A stretch of DNA of 64,000 nucleotides from Ignavibacteriaceae bacterium (GTDB lineage: Bacteria; Bacteroidota; Ignavibacteria; Ignavibacteriales; Ignavibacteriaceae), in the NCBI GenBank assembly GCA_019638025.1, contig JAHBUO010000001.1, positions 310,001 through 374,000 of the forward strand, written 5' to 3'. Numbering within the stretch: the first letter of the stretch is position 1; each line of letters starts with the position of its first letter. The position numbers were made by a program, and so were the translations under genes. The notes under the pieces were generated by a model that worked only from the letters and a program-made list of their open reading frames with translations, was not told where the DNA came from and ran no database searches. Of this stretch, positions 45,231 through 53,581 are shown one piece after another.

Positions 45231-46038
45231 AAGAAATGAAATTCAAATTTATATAGAAAATGCCCAAAATTGTTTTGATGTTGAGAAATGGAGTTCATAC
45301 AGACAAGTTTTCGCCAATTGGAAAATCCAAGAAAAAGACATTATTCCATTAGAAAATTGTCGTGATAGTGATATTACATCATACTTCTTTAAAGCATTAG
45401 AATCTTTTTTACTCGCTATTAAGGATTTGCATTCCAGCAAGCAAAGTTGGTCAATAGTAAAGTTATACTATTCTCTTTTTTATCTTATTCGTTGTGACAT
45501 CTTGCTGTCTAATTATCTTCTTGTGCGTAATGGAGCCCTTTTCATTATTAAGTTAAAAGAAGATGAGGTTTTTACTCCCTTCAAAAAAAAAACACAGAGC
45601 GATCATAAATTATCAATAGCGATTCTTAAATTTTTAAAGGAAAAAGGAGAATTAGCTGACCCTATACTCGACAATACAATTGACCAGCTTGATCCTTATA
45701 CTTGGTATATGAAGCATCGAGAGAGGATAAACTATACCCAAAAGTGTTTTGTTGAACCCGAAACGGACCTGTGCTTTTCACACCTTGAGCAGTATTTTCA
45801 AAATAAAAAAGTAATTGAACTTTTTAAATTTTACAACACAAAGGATTATTCAATTTGCTTTGACACCGACCACTCAATTCTTTCAATACCATTTAAAAAA
45901 TTAATGCAAATTATTGAAAAAGGAAGAGACAAAATTGACATTGATAAGGCCAACTTAAAAAAAATAGTTTTTCATCTCAAGGAATTAAAAACTTGTGGCC
46001 TAAGTAAATCTGAACTCTTAAAACTAATAGTAACCTAA
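45214..46038 (+). CDS. Unrecognised protein coupled to the DGQHR gene
   Basis: A 274-residue protein with no family I can name. A central helical stretch, SWSIVKLYYSLFYLIRCDIL, resembles the W..vklYYS.fyl pattern of HEPN/YaaC-like helical domains, but the RNase motif R-x4-6-H is not present. An acidic and aromatic region follows (DPYTWYMKHRERINY), then a lysine-rich helical tail. ATG 45214 is preferred over ATG 45181 because it gives a short 17-bp overlap with the DGQHR stop. The overlap argues that the two products act together. There are no membrane segments or signal peptide. Confidence 0.8.
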   Translation: MSISFKRNEIQIYIENAQNCFDVEKWSSYRQVFANWKIQEKDIIPLENCRDSDITSYFFKALESFLLAIKDLHSSKQSWSIVKLYYSLFYLIRCDILLSNYLLVRNGALFIIKLKEDEVFTPFKKKTQSDHKLSIAILKFLKEKGELADPILDNTIDQLDPYTWYMKHRERINYTQKCFVEPETDLCFSHLEQYFQNKKVIELFKFYNTKDYSICFDTDHSILSIPFKKLMQIIEKGRDKIDIDKANLKKIVFHLKELKTCGLSKSELLKLIVT

Positions 46039-46188
46039 TGAATTAAATAAGCATTTCCAATTAAAGCTACATTGTTAGTTGAAAGGTGAAGCCTTTCTAA
46101 GACCGCAACATTTACCAACCGGTTATACTTTTTTACATAAAATAACTCCCTGTATTTTCTTATATTTTCAAAAAGAAAGGAATTATTT

Positions 46189-46686
46189 ATGATATTATTT
46201 ACCATACTTTGGGTTATTCACATTATTTCAGCGGCAATTTGGTTTGGGGCTTTTCCGGCAGATTTAATTTTGAGAAAATCCATTTCCGAGAATAAGGGGA
46301 AATCGGGTGAACGTAAATTAATTTCATCATGGTTAATAGTATTGAACATAAGTGGAATAATCGGGATGGTAGGTATTTTAGTAACCGGTGTATATATGTC
46401 AATCTTGAGAGCAGATTATGGTTTCTTTCAGTTTGCATCGGGTCAAAACCATTGGCTTTATACAAAACAATTTTTAATGATAGTTCTAATTGTTGTTATC
46501 GGTGCTTTGTTAATTCCACGGGCAAAAAAAATTAGATTAGCAATTCAAGATAATCTTGAAAGCCAATCCTCGCTTGATGAATCAACTTATTTAAACATTA
46601 AAAAGTTAGGAACATTAGCAACAACTGTGAATATCATTATTTTGTTAAATATACTATTTGCTGCTTCACGCAATCTCTTTAGATAA
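46189..46686 (+). CDS. Four-helix membrane protein, CopD/DUF2269-like
   Basis: A 165-residue integral membrane protein with four hydrophobic helices (residues 1-25, 45-70, 85-105, 140-160). The first helix has HIISAAIWFGAFPADL, a pattern with His and small residues resembling CopD/DUF2269-type proteins that may bind haem or copper. That assignment is tentative. AAAGGAATT precedes the ATG. It marks the return to ordinary chromosome after the defence region and lies 40 bp before dxr in the same direction. Confidence 0.65.
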   Translation: MILFTILWVIHIISAAIWFGAFPADLILRKSISENKGKSGERKLISSWLIVLNISGIIGMVGILVTGVYMSILRADYGFFQFASGQNHWLYTKQFLMIVLIVVIGALLIPRAKKIRLAIQDNLESQSSLDESTYLNIKKLGTLATTVNIIILLNILFAASRNLFR

Positions 46687-46725
46687 TAAATAAAAGCGAT
46701 AGAAAAAATCAATTAAGATATTTTG

Positions 46726-47868
46726 ATGAAAAAAATTGTTCTGCTCGGCTCAACCGGTTCAATAGGAGTTAACACCCTTAAAGTTGTTAAAACTTTCCCG
46801 GATAAGTTTTCTGTCGAAGCCCTTTCAGTAAATACAAACATTCAACTTCTTAAAGAACAGATAAAAGTATTTGCTCCAAAGGTAGTTGCTGTTACCGATC
46901 GAGCTAAAGCAAAAGAACTTCGGGAGGAAATCGGAAATTCAATTAAAGTTTTAGAAGGGGAAGAAGGTCTAAAAGAGATTGCGGCTTCTTCTGAATATGA
47001 TATCTTTGTCGGTGCGATGGTTGGCTTTGCGGGACTCGCTCCCACTATTGAAGCTATTAAGCGAGGAAAAAGAATTGCATTAGCAAATAAGGAAACTCTT
47101 GTTGTTGCCGGTGAATTAGTTACATCACTTATTCAAGAAAATAATGCCGAGTTAATTCCTGTCGATTCTGAACATAGCGCAATTTATCAATCTCTTGTCG
47201 GCGAAAAAATTAATGAAGTAGAAAAAATTATTTTAACTGCATCGGGTGGACCTTTTCTTCATCGAACTAAAAGCGAGCTTGATTCTGTTACTATTGAAGA
47301 TGCTCTAAACCATCCCAATTGGAAAATGGGGAGTAAAATAACTATTGACTCTGCGACTATGATGAATAAAGGGCTGGAGGTCATCGAAGCATTTTGGCTG
47401 TTTAATCTTCCTAAAAATAAAATTGAAGTTGTAATTCATCCTCAGTCGATAATTCACTCAATGGTAGAATTTGTTGATGGTTCGATTAAAGCACAATTAA
47501 GTACGCCTGATATGAAATTGCCTATTCAATATGCGTTAACTTATCCCGATAGATTGCCGGCTTCACATGTTGAAACAAAATTCCATGCAATAAAAAATCT
47601 AACTTTTTTTGAGCCGGATTTTGATAAATTTGAATGTTTGAAGTTAGCTTACAATGTAATGGAGATTGGCGGAACAGCACCCTGTATTCTTAACGCTTCA
47701 AATGAAGTAGCTGTTGAAAAATTTTTAACGGGGAAAATCGGATTTACGAAAATCCCTTATATTATTAATAAGTCTTTAGAAAAAATAGAAAATCATAAAC
47801 ACCCCGACATTGCTCAAATCTTTGAGTGTGATAAAGAGACACGATTATTTGCCGGGCAATTGAGTTAA
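46726..47868 (+). CDS. dxr: 1-deoxy-D-xylulose-5-phosphate reductoisomerase
   Basis: Converts DXP to MEP in the non-mevalonate isoprenoid pathway, using NADPH. The Rossmann motif GSTGSIG is at the N-terminus. The metal and substrate motifs ANKETLVVAGE, VDSEHSAIYQ, TASGGPF and MNKGLEVIEA are all present, and the 380-residue length is typical. The frame begins with a TTG at 46723, but ATG 46726 is the obvious start. rseP follows by 19 bp. In many genomes dxr sits next to rseP, uppS and bamA, as here in two blocks. Confidence 0.97.
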   Translation: MKKIVLLGSTGSIGVNTLKVVKTFPDKFSVEALSVNTNIQLLKEQIKVFAPKVVAVTDRAKAKELREEIGNSIKVLEGEEGLKEIAASSEYDIFVGAMVGFAGLAPTIEAIKRGKRIALANKETLVVAGELVTSLIQENNAELIPVDSEHSAIYQSLVGEKINEVEKIILTASGGPFLHRTKSELDSVTIEDALNHPNWKMGSKITIDSATMMNKGLEVIEAFWLFNLPKNKIEVVIHPQSIIHSMVEFVDGSIKAQLSTPDMKLPIQYALTYPDRLPASHVETKFHAIKNLTFFEPDFDKFECLKLAYNVMEIGGTAPCILNASNEVAVEKFLTGKIGFTKIPYIINKSLEKIENHKHPDIAQIFECDKETRLFAGQLS

Positions 47869-47887
47869 TAAGGAGAATCAATCTTTT

Positions 47888-49246
47888 ATGCAAGAAGTTA
47901 TTTATTTTGTTATTACTATAGCTATTTTGGTTTTTGTACATGAGTTTGGACATTTTGCCGCAGCTAAATTGAGTGGTATGCGCGTTGATGCCTTTGCTAT
48001 CGGATTTGGATTTAGATTATTCGGTTATAATAAACTAAAAGGTTTTTCTTTTGGGGAATTAGCTAAGGATTTTGACGGTGAAGGGAACACTGATTATAGA
48101 CTTTGTCTTTTCCCTTTCGGCGGTTATGTGAAAATTGCCGGAATGGTTGATGAAAGTATGGATACTGAATTCGCAAATAAAGAACCACAACCTTATGAAT
48201 TCAGATCAAAATCAACTATAAAAAAAGTATTTGTAATTACTGCCGGCGTTATGATGAACCTGATTCTCTCTCTGTTGATTTTCTGGGGCTCTAATTTCTT
48301 TTATGGAAAAAATCTTACAAAATCAACAGTGCTTGGTGTTGTTGAAACTGAAAGTTTAGCAGATTCGCTTGGCTTTAAAACGGGCGATAAGATAGTTTCT
48401 GTGAACGGAGCAAATGTTGTTTATTGGGAAGATGTTAGAAATCAAATGTTCATTGAAAATATGGGAAAAGATTTGAACGTAAAGGTTCAAAGAGAAAATG
48501 AAACATTAGATTTATTTGTTCCCAAATCAAGAGTTCCATCGGATGAATCACAAGCTTTATTTTTGCTGATTGAAGATTTGAAACCTGTTATCGGTGATGT
48601 GATGAAAGATAATCGTGCAGATAAAGCAGGTATAAAAGCAAACGATATAATATTGCGCATCGACTCAATAAATATTTATACAATTCCTCAAACAATAAAA
48701 ATTATTTCGGAATCGAAAGAAAAAGAAATTTCCTTAGCCGTACTTCGTGAAAAAGATACAGTTAATGTAAGTGTTGTCCCCGGTAAAGACGGCAAAATTG
48801 GAATCGCACTCGCAGGTTACACATATATGGGTGAAACAGAACGAGTTACCCACGGATTTTTTGAATCATTTATTCTTGGCGGAAAAGATATCGTTCGTAT
48901 GACCGACTTAACATTAACCATGATGAAGAGAGTTATTAGTGGTGATGTTGAATTTGGTAAAGCATTTGGCGGTCCGATTAAGATAGCTCAATTCGCTGCT
49001 AAATCGGCAGATTCGGGATTCGCAAGTTTTATGATGTTTCTTGGATTACTAAGTTTAAGTTTAGCAATTCTTAATATAATGCCGTTCCCTGTTTTAGATG
49101 GCGGACATCTTGTTATTATTTTGATTGAAGGAATTATGAAAAGAGAAATTCCAATCAAAGTTAAAATAGTAATTCAGAATACAGGCTTAGCCCTATTGCT
49201 ACTACTGATGGCATTTATAATTTATAACGATTTCTTGGGGCTTTGA
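47888..49246 (+). CDS. rseP: Site-2 intramembrane zinc metalloprotease RseP
   Basis: An M50 family protease that cuts membrane-bound anti-sigma factors or signal peptide remnants. The zinc motif is H18ExxH22 (FVHEFGHFAAAKL) in the first transmembrane helix. Two PDZ domains follow (about residues 140-225 and 225-315), and the second metal motif is in MPFPVLDGGHL near residue 400. There are four transmembrane segments. AAGGAG lies upstream of the ATG at a slightly long spacing. It is in an operon with dxr. Confidence 0.95.
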   Translation: MQEVIYFVITIAILVFVHEFGHFAAAKLSGMRVDAFAIGFGFRLFGYNKLKGFSFGELAKDFDGEGNTDYRLCLFPFGGYVKIAGMVDESMDTEFANKEPQPYEFRSKSTIKKVFVITAGVMMNLILSLLIFWGSNFFYGKNLTKSTVLGVVETESLADSLGFKTGDKIVSVNGANVVYWEDVRNQMFIENMGKDLNVKVQRENETLDLFVPKSRVPSDESQALFLLIEDLKPVIGDVMKDNRADKAGIKANDIILRIDSINIYTIPQTIKIISESKEKEISLAVLREKDTVNVSVVPGKDGKIGIALAGYTYMGETERVTHGFFESFILGGKDIVRMTDLTLTMMKRVISGDVEFGKAFGGPIKIAQFAAKSADSGFASFMMFLGLLSLSLAILNIMPFPVLDGGHLVIILIEGIMKREIPIKVKIVIQNTGLALLLLLMAFIIYNDFLGL

Positions 49247-49280
49247 TTTAGTAATTCTCAAATCAAATTAAAGTGAGAAT
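49242..49280. repeat. Overlapping alternative inverted repeats before the barrel gene
   Basis: TTTGATTT (49242-49249) pairs with AAATCAAA (49260-49267), and ATTCTCA (49254-49260) pairs with TGAGAAT (49274-49280). The two hairpins cannot easily coexist. The second covers the GTGAG that would be the ribosome-binding site of ATG 49284. No T-tract follows. Confidence 0.4.
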
Positions 49281-49283
49281 AAT

Positions 49284-50024
49284 ATGTGTAAGCAAGTTAG
49301 AATATTCATAGTCCTTATTTATATATTATTCTCACCTCAAATTTTTTCTCAAACCGAAAAGAGTAACTTTTCGTTTTATCTAAGTGCCGATTTTTTATCT
49401 TCTTATGTTTGGAGAGGGGCGGTTTTGCAAGGTCGTCCTGTTATTCAACCATTCGGTTCATTCAATTATAAGAATATTGAATTAAGTGTACTTGGATCTC
49501 AAAATTTAGTCACTTCGGGTTCATCATTTGTAACATATTTAGCTTATCACATTAAAACACCAATCGGAACTTTTTCCCCGATGTTTGTAGATTTTTATCC
49601 ATCACTCTTATCTTCAACTGATCCGGAAAATCATTTCTTCAATTATAAAACAAATGGATTTGGTGCTCACGTACTTGAAACAAATATTACTTACGAGGGG
49701 ACAAAGAAATTTCCTTTAAGAATTTTTGCGTCTGTCGATGTTTATAACGACCCCGAAAAAGCTGCTTATTTAGAAGTGGGTTATAGATTCCCAATCAGCG
49801 AGTATAATTGTATCCTTTACGTAGGAACATTATTAAGTGAAAAATCAGCATGGTATGCCTCTGATCCATCCAAACCGATTAGGCGGGGTGTTAATAATAT
49901 CGGATTTACGGCAACTAAAGATTTAATTCTTTCGGAAAGTTTTAAAATCCCATTTCGAGGAACATTCACCGTTAATCCTGCAGAAAAAAGAGCTATTTTT
50001 GTCTTCGGATTCAGAGTGGAATAG
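49284..50024 (+). CDS. Putative outer-membrane beta-barrel protein (TorF/TIGR02001-like)
   Basis: A signal peptide (IFIVLIYILFSPQIFSQ) precedes a 220-residue region of alternating aromatic strands. The opening FYLSADFLSSYVWRGAVLQGRPVIQPF pattern matches small outer-membrane barrels annotated as TorF or TIGR02001 family. The function is unknown. It interrupts the dxr-rseP and uppS-bamA blocks. Possible translational control by alternative hairpins lies directly upstream. Confidence 0.7.
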   Translation: MCKQVRIFIVLIYILFSPQIFSQTEKSNFSFYLSADFLSSYVWRGAVLQGRPVIQPFGSFNYKNIELSVLGSQNLVTSGSSFVTYLAYHIKTPIGTFSPMFVDFYPSLLSSTDPENHFFNYKTNGFGAHVLETNITYEGTKKFPLRIFASVDVYNDPEKAAYLEVGYRFPISEYNCILYVGTLLSEKSAWYASDPSKPIRRGVNNIGFTATKDLILSESFKIPFRGTFTVNPAEKRAIFVFGFRVE

Positions 50025-50101
50025 TAAAAATATTTTATAGAATTAAGTAAGTAATTCGATACTTTTTAATCTTCAAAATCAAATCTTATTAGAGGAATAA
50101 T

Positions 50102-50596
50102 ATGTACACAACACTTCAAGATTTTTTAGATGATTGGAAACGTGAAAGTTCAAGCACTTTAAAAATCTTTCAATCATTATCCGATGAATCATTAAATCAA
50201 AAAGTATATGAAAACGGAAGGTCACTCGGAAAGTTGGCTTGCCACATTGTTGAGACAATCAGTGAAATGCTGACTCATGCAGGCTTAACAATAGAAATAG
50301 CCGGAGAAGTAAATCGAGAATCAGCACAATCATTAGCCGAGCAATATAAACGTGCCTCAGAAATTGTTGAACCAACTTTATTAAACAATTGGAGCGATGC
50401 TCAACTCGATGATGTTATTAAAATGTATGGGCAAGATTGGAAAAAAAGAGATGTATTAATTTCTTTAGTTAGACATGAGATACATCATCGTGCGCAGATG
50501 ACAGTTCTGATGAGACAAGCCGGATTAAAAGTACCCGGTATTTATGGTCCCAGCAAAGAAGAGTGGGAAGCTTACGGAATGACACCGCAAGATTAA
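50102..50596 (+). CDS. DinB-family putative metal-dependent protein
   Basis: A 164-residue four-helix-bundle protein of the DinB/YfiT superfamily, with the three characteristic histidines in LACHIVET and RHEIHHRAQM. Family members bind a divalent metal and include thiol S-transferases; the function is unknown here. It is not the DNA polymerase of the same name. There is no signal peptide. AGAGGAATA precedes the ATG. The stop overlaps the convergent STAS gene by 4 bp. Confidence 0.87.
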   Translation: MYTTLQDFLDDWKRESSSTLKIFQSLSDESLNQKVYENGRSLGKLACHIVETISEMLTHAGLTIEIAGEVNRESAQSLAEQYKRASEIVEPTLLNNWSDAQLDDVIKMYGQDWKKRDVLISLVRHEIHHRAQMTVLMRQAGLKVPGIYGPSKEEWEAYGMTPQD

Positions 50597-50928
50597 CTTA
50601 GATTTGCTTCGGCTTCTTCTTGTGAGGTTGCAATTGTTAGAGCTTTATCAAAACCGGTTATAGTAAATATTTCTTTAACTTGATTATGAAGCGAGTAGAG
50701 AATTAATTTTCCGCCACTTGCTTTAAGTTTATTCGATGAAATAAATATTCCACGCAATCCGGCACTGTTAATAAATTCAACTCCGGAAAAATCTAACAGA
50801 ACATTTTTTGTTGAATTAGAAATTAATGTATTTACTTCAGTTTCCAGTAGTCCTGAAGCAGGTAAATCAAGATGCCCTTTTAGTTTTAAGATTGCGTAGT
50901 TTTCTTTAATATCGTGAAGGATTTCCAT
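50593..50928 (-). CDS. STAS-domain anti-sigma factor antagonist
   Basis: A 111-residue single STAS domain like SpoIIAA/RsbV, with the phosphorylatable serine in FINSAGLRGIF and the preceding VLLDFSGV strand. When dephosphorylated, such proteins release a sigma factor or another target from an HPK-type serine kinase (family knowledge). The likely partner kinase lies directly upstream on the same strand, 22 bp away. No sigma factor or PP2C phosphatase is in the window. Confidence 0.9.
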   Translation of the reverse strand: MEILHDIKENYAILKLKGHLDLPASGLLETEVNTLISNSTKNVLLDFSGVEFINSAGLRGIFISSNKLKASGGKLILYSLHNQVKEIFTITGFDKALTIATSQEEAEANLS

Positions 50929-50950
50929 AATAGTACCTTAAATTAACTTG

Positions 50951-51367
50951 TTAAAAAATAGACTTAACTAGTTTCATTACATTTTGGTTTTCGATATAGC
51001 TGTACTCAAACGAATCAACATATTTCTGAGCAAGAAAAATTCCAAGTCCACCCGGAGTTCTTAATTCAACCGGAGTATTCATATCGGGAATGTTAAATTC
51101 ACAAGGGTTAAATGGTTTACCGTCATCAGTAATTTCGGTGCGGATAATTTTATCTTCAATAATTAATTCAAGAAATATAAAGTGTTTTTCGTCATCGTCA
51201 TAACCATACAAAATAATATTCATCAGCAGTTCGTCGATTGCCAAAAGAAGTCCAAACATACAATCTTTGGATATTTTATTCTTCCGACAAAAATTTAGAA
51301 GTTTCTCACGACACATAGAGATTGCCGGAACTTTATTTTCAATTCGAATACTAAATACTGATTGCAC
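50951..51367 (-). CDS. RsbW/SpoIIAB-like ATP-binding serine kinase (anti-sigma regulatory factor)
   Basis: A 138-residue HATPase_c_2 domain without a HisKA domain. The ATP-binding elements are AIDELLMNIILYGY (N box with Glu and Asn), TDDGKPFNP (G1-like) and GGLGIFLAQKYVD (G2-like). This is the stand-alone kinase of a partner-switching module and would phosphorylate the STAS protein encoded just downstream. The sigma factor or other client is not visible here. Confidence 0.88.
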   Translation of the reverse strand: MQSVFSIRIENKVPAISMCREKLLNFCRKNKISKDCMFGLLLAIDELLMNIILYGYDDDEKHFIFLELIIEDKIIRTEITDDGKPFNPCEFNIPDMNTPVELRTPGGLGIFLAQKYVDSFEYSYIENQNVMKLVKSIF

Positions 51368-51493
51368 TTTTTGCTTAAATGAGTTACATAATTTGTTGAG
51401 GAAAAGTAGAAAAAAAAATCAACAGATAGTATAACTATAAAGAAGTATTTTAAGGTTCGAATAAATTATTTTTAAAATCAAAATAAGATTGCG

Positions 51494-51940
51494 ATGGAAA
51501 CCGATAGAAAGCCAATTTTTCACTTGAGGAAAGAGAATTATCTTTTAACTAACGATAATTCAAAACTTCAAGAAGACGTTGTACTTAATTATTTAAAGCG
51601 ATCATATTGGGCGGCAAAAACACCCCCCGAAGTAATTATAAAATCTATAAAAAACTCACTTTGTTTTTCTTTGTTTGAAGGAGATAAACAAATTGGTTTT
51701 GCCCGCGTTATTACTGATTATGCTCGTTTTGCATACTTGGCAGATGTTTTTATTCTTGAAGAATGGCGAGGGAAAGGTTTGTCAAAATGGATGTTAAACG
51801 AAATCCTAAATCTTCCGGATTTTAAGAATATAAAATGGATGCTTGCTACAAGCGATGCTCATAAATTATATGCTCAATTCGGTTTCGAAATGCTTATGGA
51901 TTGTGAAAAATATATGATTAGAAAACCGGCGGATAATTAA
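51494..51940 (+). CDS. GNAT-family N-acetyltransferase
   Basis: A 148-residue GNAT domain. The acetyl-CoA-binding motif A is LADVFILEEWRGKGLSKWML and the C-terminal YAQFGFEML motif B is present. The substrate is unknown. The gene begins in the divergent spacer with the HATPase gene. The downstream methyltransferase starts 1 bp after its stop, so the two genes form an operon. Confidence 0.9.
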   Translation: METDRKPIFHLRKENYLLTNDNSKLQEDVVLNYLKRSYWAAKTPPEVIIKSIKNSLCFSLFEGDKQIGFARVITDYARFAYLADVFILEEWRGKGLSKWMLNEILNLPDFKNIKWMLATSDAHKLYAQFGFEMLMDCEKYMIRKPADN

Positions 51941-51941
51941 T

Positions 51942-52601
51942 ATGAATAAAACTGTTCGATGGAAAACAGCACAATTTTTTGAATTCCTTTGGTGGAAAAG
52001 ATATCTGAAGAATAAAAGTCCGGAACTCTATCTTCAAAACAAATTAAAGTATTGGAAAGAGGTATATGAAAAACTTGCAGATAAGTTAACCATCAATGAA
52101 AGGACAAAAATATTAGATGCAGGTTGTGGACCTTCAGGAATGTATATGCTTTTTCCGCATAATGAAGTTTTTGCCGTTGACCCGTTATTATCTGAATATG
52201 AAAAATTAAATATATTTTCTTATTCGATGTATCCAAATGTTAAGTTTTTTCAATCAACAATCGAAGAATTTCAATTCACCCGGAAATTTGATGTAATCTT
52301 TTGTCTGAATGTTATTAATCATGTTTCCGACATCAAAAAAGCAATAGCGAATTTAACTTCCTGCTTATCAGACAATGGAAAAATCGTCTACTCAATTGAT
52401 GTTCATAATTATAATTTCTTAAAGTTCATTTTTAGCAGTATTCCCGGTGACATACTTCATCCCCATCAGTATTCTTCGGAAGATTACAAAAGTTTATTCG
52501 AAGAAAGTGGCTTGTTTGAAATATATAACGAAACGATCAAAAAAGGTTTGATTTTCAATTATGAGGTTTTTATTCTAACCAAGCCGACCGCCTTAAATTA
52601 A
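51942..52601 (+). CDS. Class I SAM-dependent methyltransferase
   Basis: A 219-residue methyltransferase with motif I ILDAGCGPSGMYML near residue 60, the acidic VFAVDPL and the motif FDVIFCLNVINHVSD. The N-terminal region is basic and helical. The substrate cannot be predicted. It is tightly coupled to the GNAT gene (1-bp spacing). The following 170 bp before uppS contain no gene; I see only AT-rich sequence there. Confidence 0.85.
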   Translation: MNKTVRWKTAQFFEFLWWKRYLKNKSPELYLQNKLKYWKEVYEKLADKLTINERTKILDAGCGPSGMYMLFPHNEVFAVDPLLSEYEKLNIFSYSMYPNVKFFQSTIEEFQFTRKFDVIFCLNVINHVSDIKKAIANLTSCLSDNGKIVYSIDVHNYNFLKFIFSSIPGDILHPHQYSSEDYKSLFEESGLFEIYNETIKKGLIFNYEVFILTKPTALN

Positions 52602-52774
52602 ATTGCCAACTGAGATGTTTTAACTCTTTATAGGACATATTTTTTCCTTTCATTAATTTATTAGGAATGATTAACTTTCCTTTCTGAATTTTGGGTAGTT
52701 GGACTCAAAATCGGTATTGAATTAAAAACTAATTCAATAGTAATTTGACGATTAATTAAGGATAAATAGTAGCT

Positions 52775-53581
52775 TTGGCAAAAGCAAAAAAAGAAGACGA
52801 TCAAAAATCTCAAAATTTACTTAAAGAATCCGGCGAAATTCCACGTCATATTGCTATCATTATGGATGGCAACGGTAGATGGGCAAGGAGTAAAGGTTTA
52901 CCGAGATACGCCGGGCACAAAGTTGGTGTTGATTCGGTGCGAGATATAGTTGAAGCATCGGCACAGATTGGGGTTAAATATCTTACTCTATATACTTTTT
53001 CAACTGAAAACTGGAAAAGACCCAAAGAAGAAGTATCTACTCTTATGAGGCTTCTTCTAAAAACCCTTAAAAAAGAATTAAATGAACTAAACAAGAATAA
53101 TGTTCGTCTAACTACGATAGGTGATACAGCAACTCTTCCGGCAGAAGTTCAAGCCGAGTTCAAAGATGCAATTGATAAGACTAAAAATAATTCAGGTTTA
53201 ACTCTCGTATTAGCATTAAGCTATAGCGGTCGATGGGAAATAATTGAAGCAGTTAAATCGATTGCTTCAAAAGTAAAAGATAATTCGCTTTCGATAAACG
53301 AGATTACATCAGAATTATTTGATGAGCATTTAACAACCGGTGAAATCCCAGACCCCGATTTAATGATTAGAACAGGCAATGAATTTAGAGTAAGTAATTT
53401 TCTGCTTTGGCAAATAGCATATACAGAATTATATATCTCAAATGTCTATTGGCCTGAATTCAGACGTAAAAATTTATACGAGGCAATAAAAGATTTTCAG
53501 AAAAGAGAAAGAAGATTTGGTAAAGTTAGTGAACAACTTCAAAAGAATGATAAAGGCTCCAAGAATGTCCCAACCCGCTAA
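52775..53581 (+). CDS. uppS: Isoprenyl transferase (undecaprenyl diphosphate synthase)
   Basis: Builds the C55 polyprenyl carrier for peptidoglycan and O-antigen synthesis from farnesyl and isopentenyl diphosphate. The motif HIAIIMDGNGRWA carries catalytic Asp31, and YTFSTENWKRP, DLMIRTGNEFRVSNFL and WPEF are all present. The start must be TTG 52775: the first ATG lies inside the catalytic motif, and AAGGA is upstream. The 268-residue length includes a lysine-rich N-terminal extension of about 20 residues. The 3' end overlaps bamA by 17 bp. Confidence 0.95.
   Translation: MAKAKKEDDQKSQNLLKESGEIPRHIAIIMDGNGRWARSKGLPRYAGHKVGVDSVRDIVEASAQIGVKYLTLYTFSTENWKRPKEEVSTLMRLLLKTLKKELNELNKNNVRLTTIGDTATLPAEVQAEFKDAIDKTKNNSGLTLVLALSYSGRWEIIEAVKSIASKVKDNSLSINEITSELFDEHLTTGEIPDPDLMIRTGNEFRVSNFLLWQIAYTELYISNVYWPEFRRKNLYEAIKDFQKRERRFGKVSEQLQKNDKGSKNVPTR

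Noticed and set aside
45214-46038. HEPN RNase toxin
   Set aside because: A helical pattern resembles HEPN-like domains, but no R-x4-6-H catalytic motif is present, so a toxin call is not supported.
51440-51470. tRNA T-arm-like GGTTCGAAT
   Set aside because: No acceptor stem, D-arm or anticodon arm can be formed around it.
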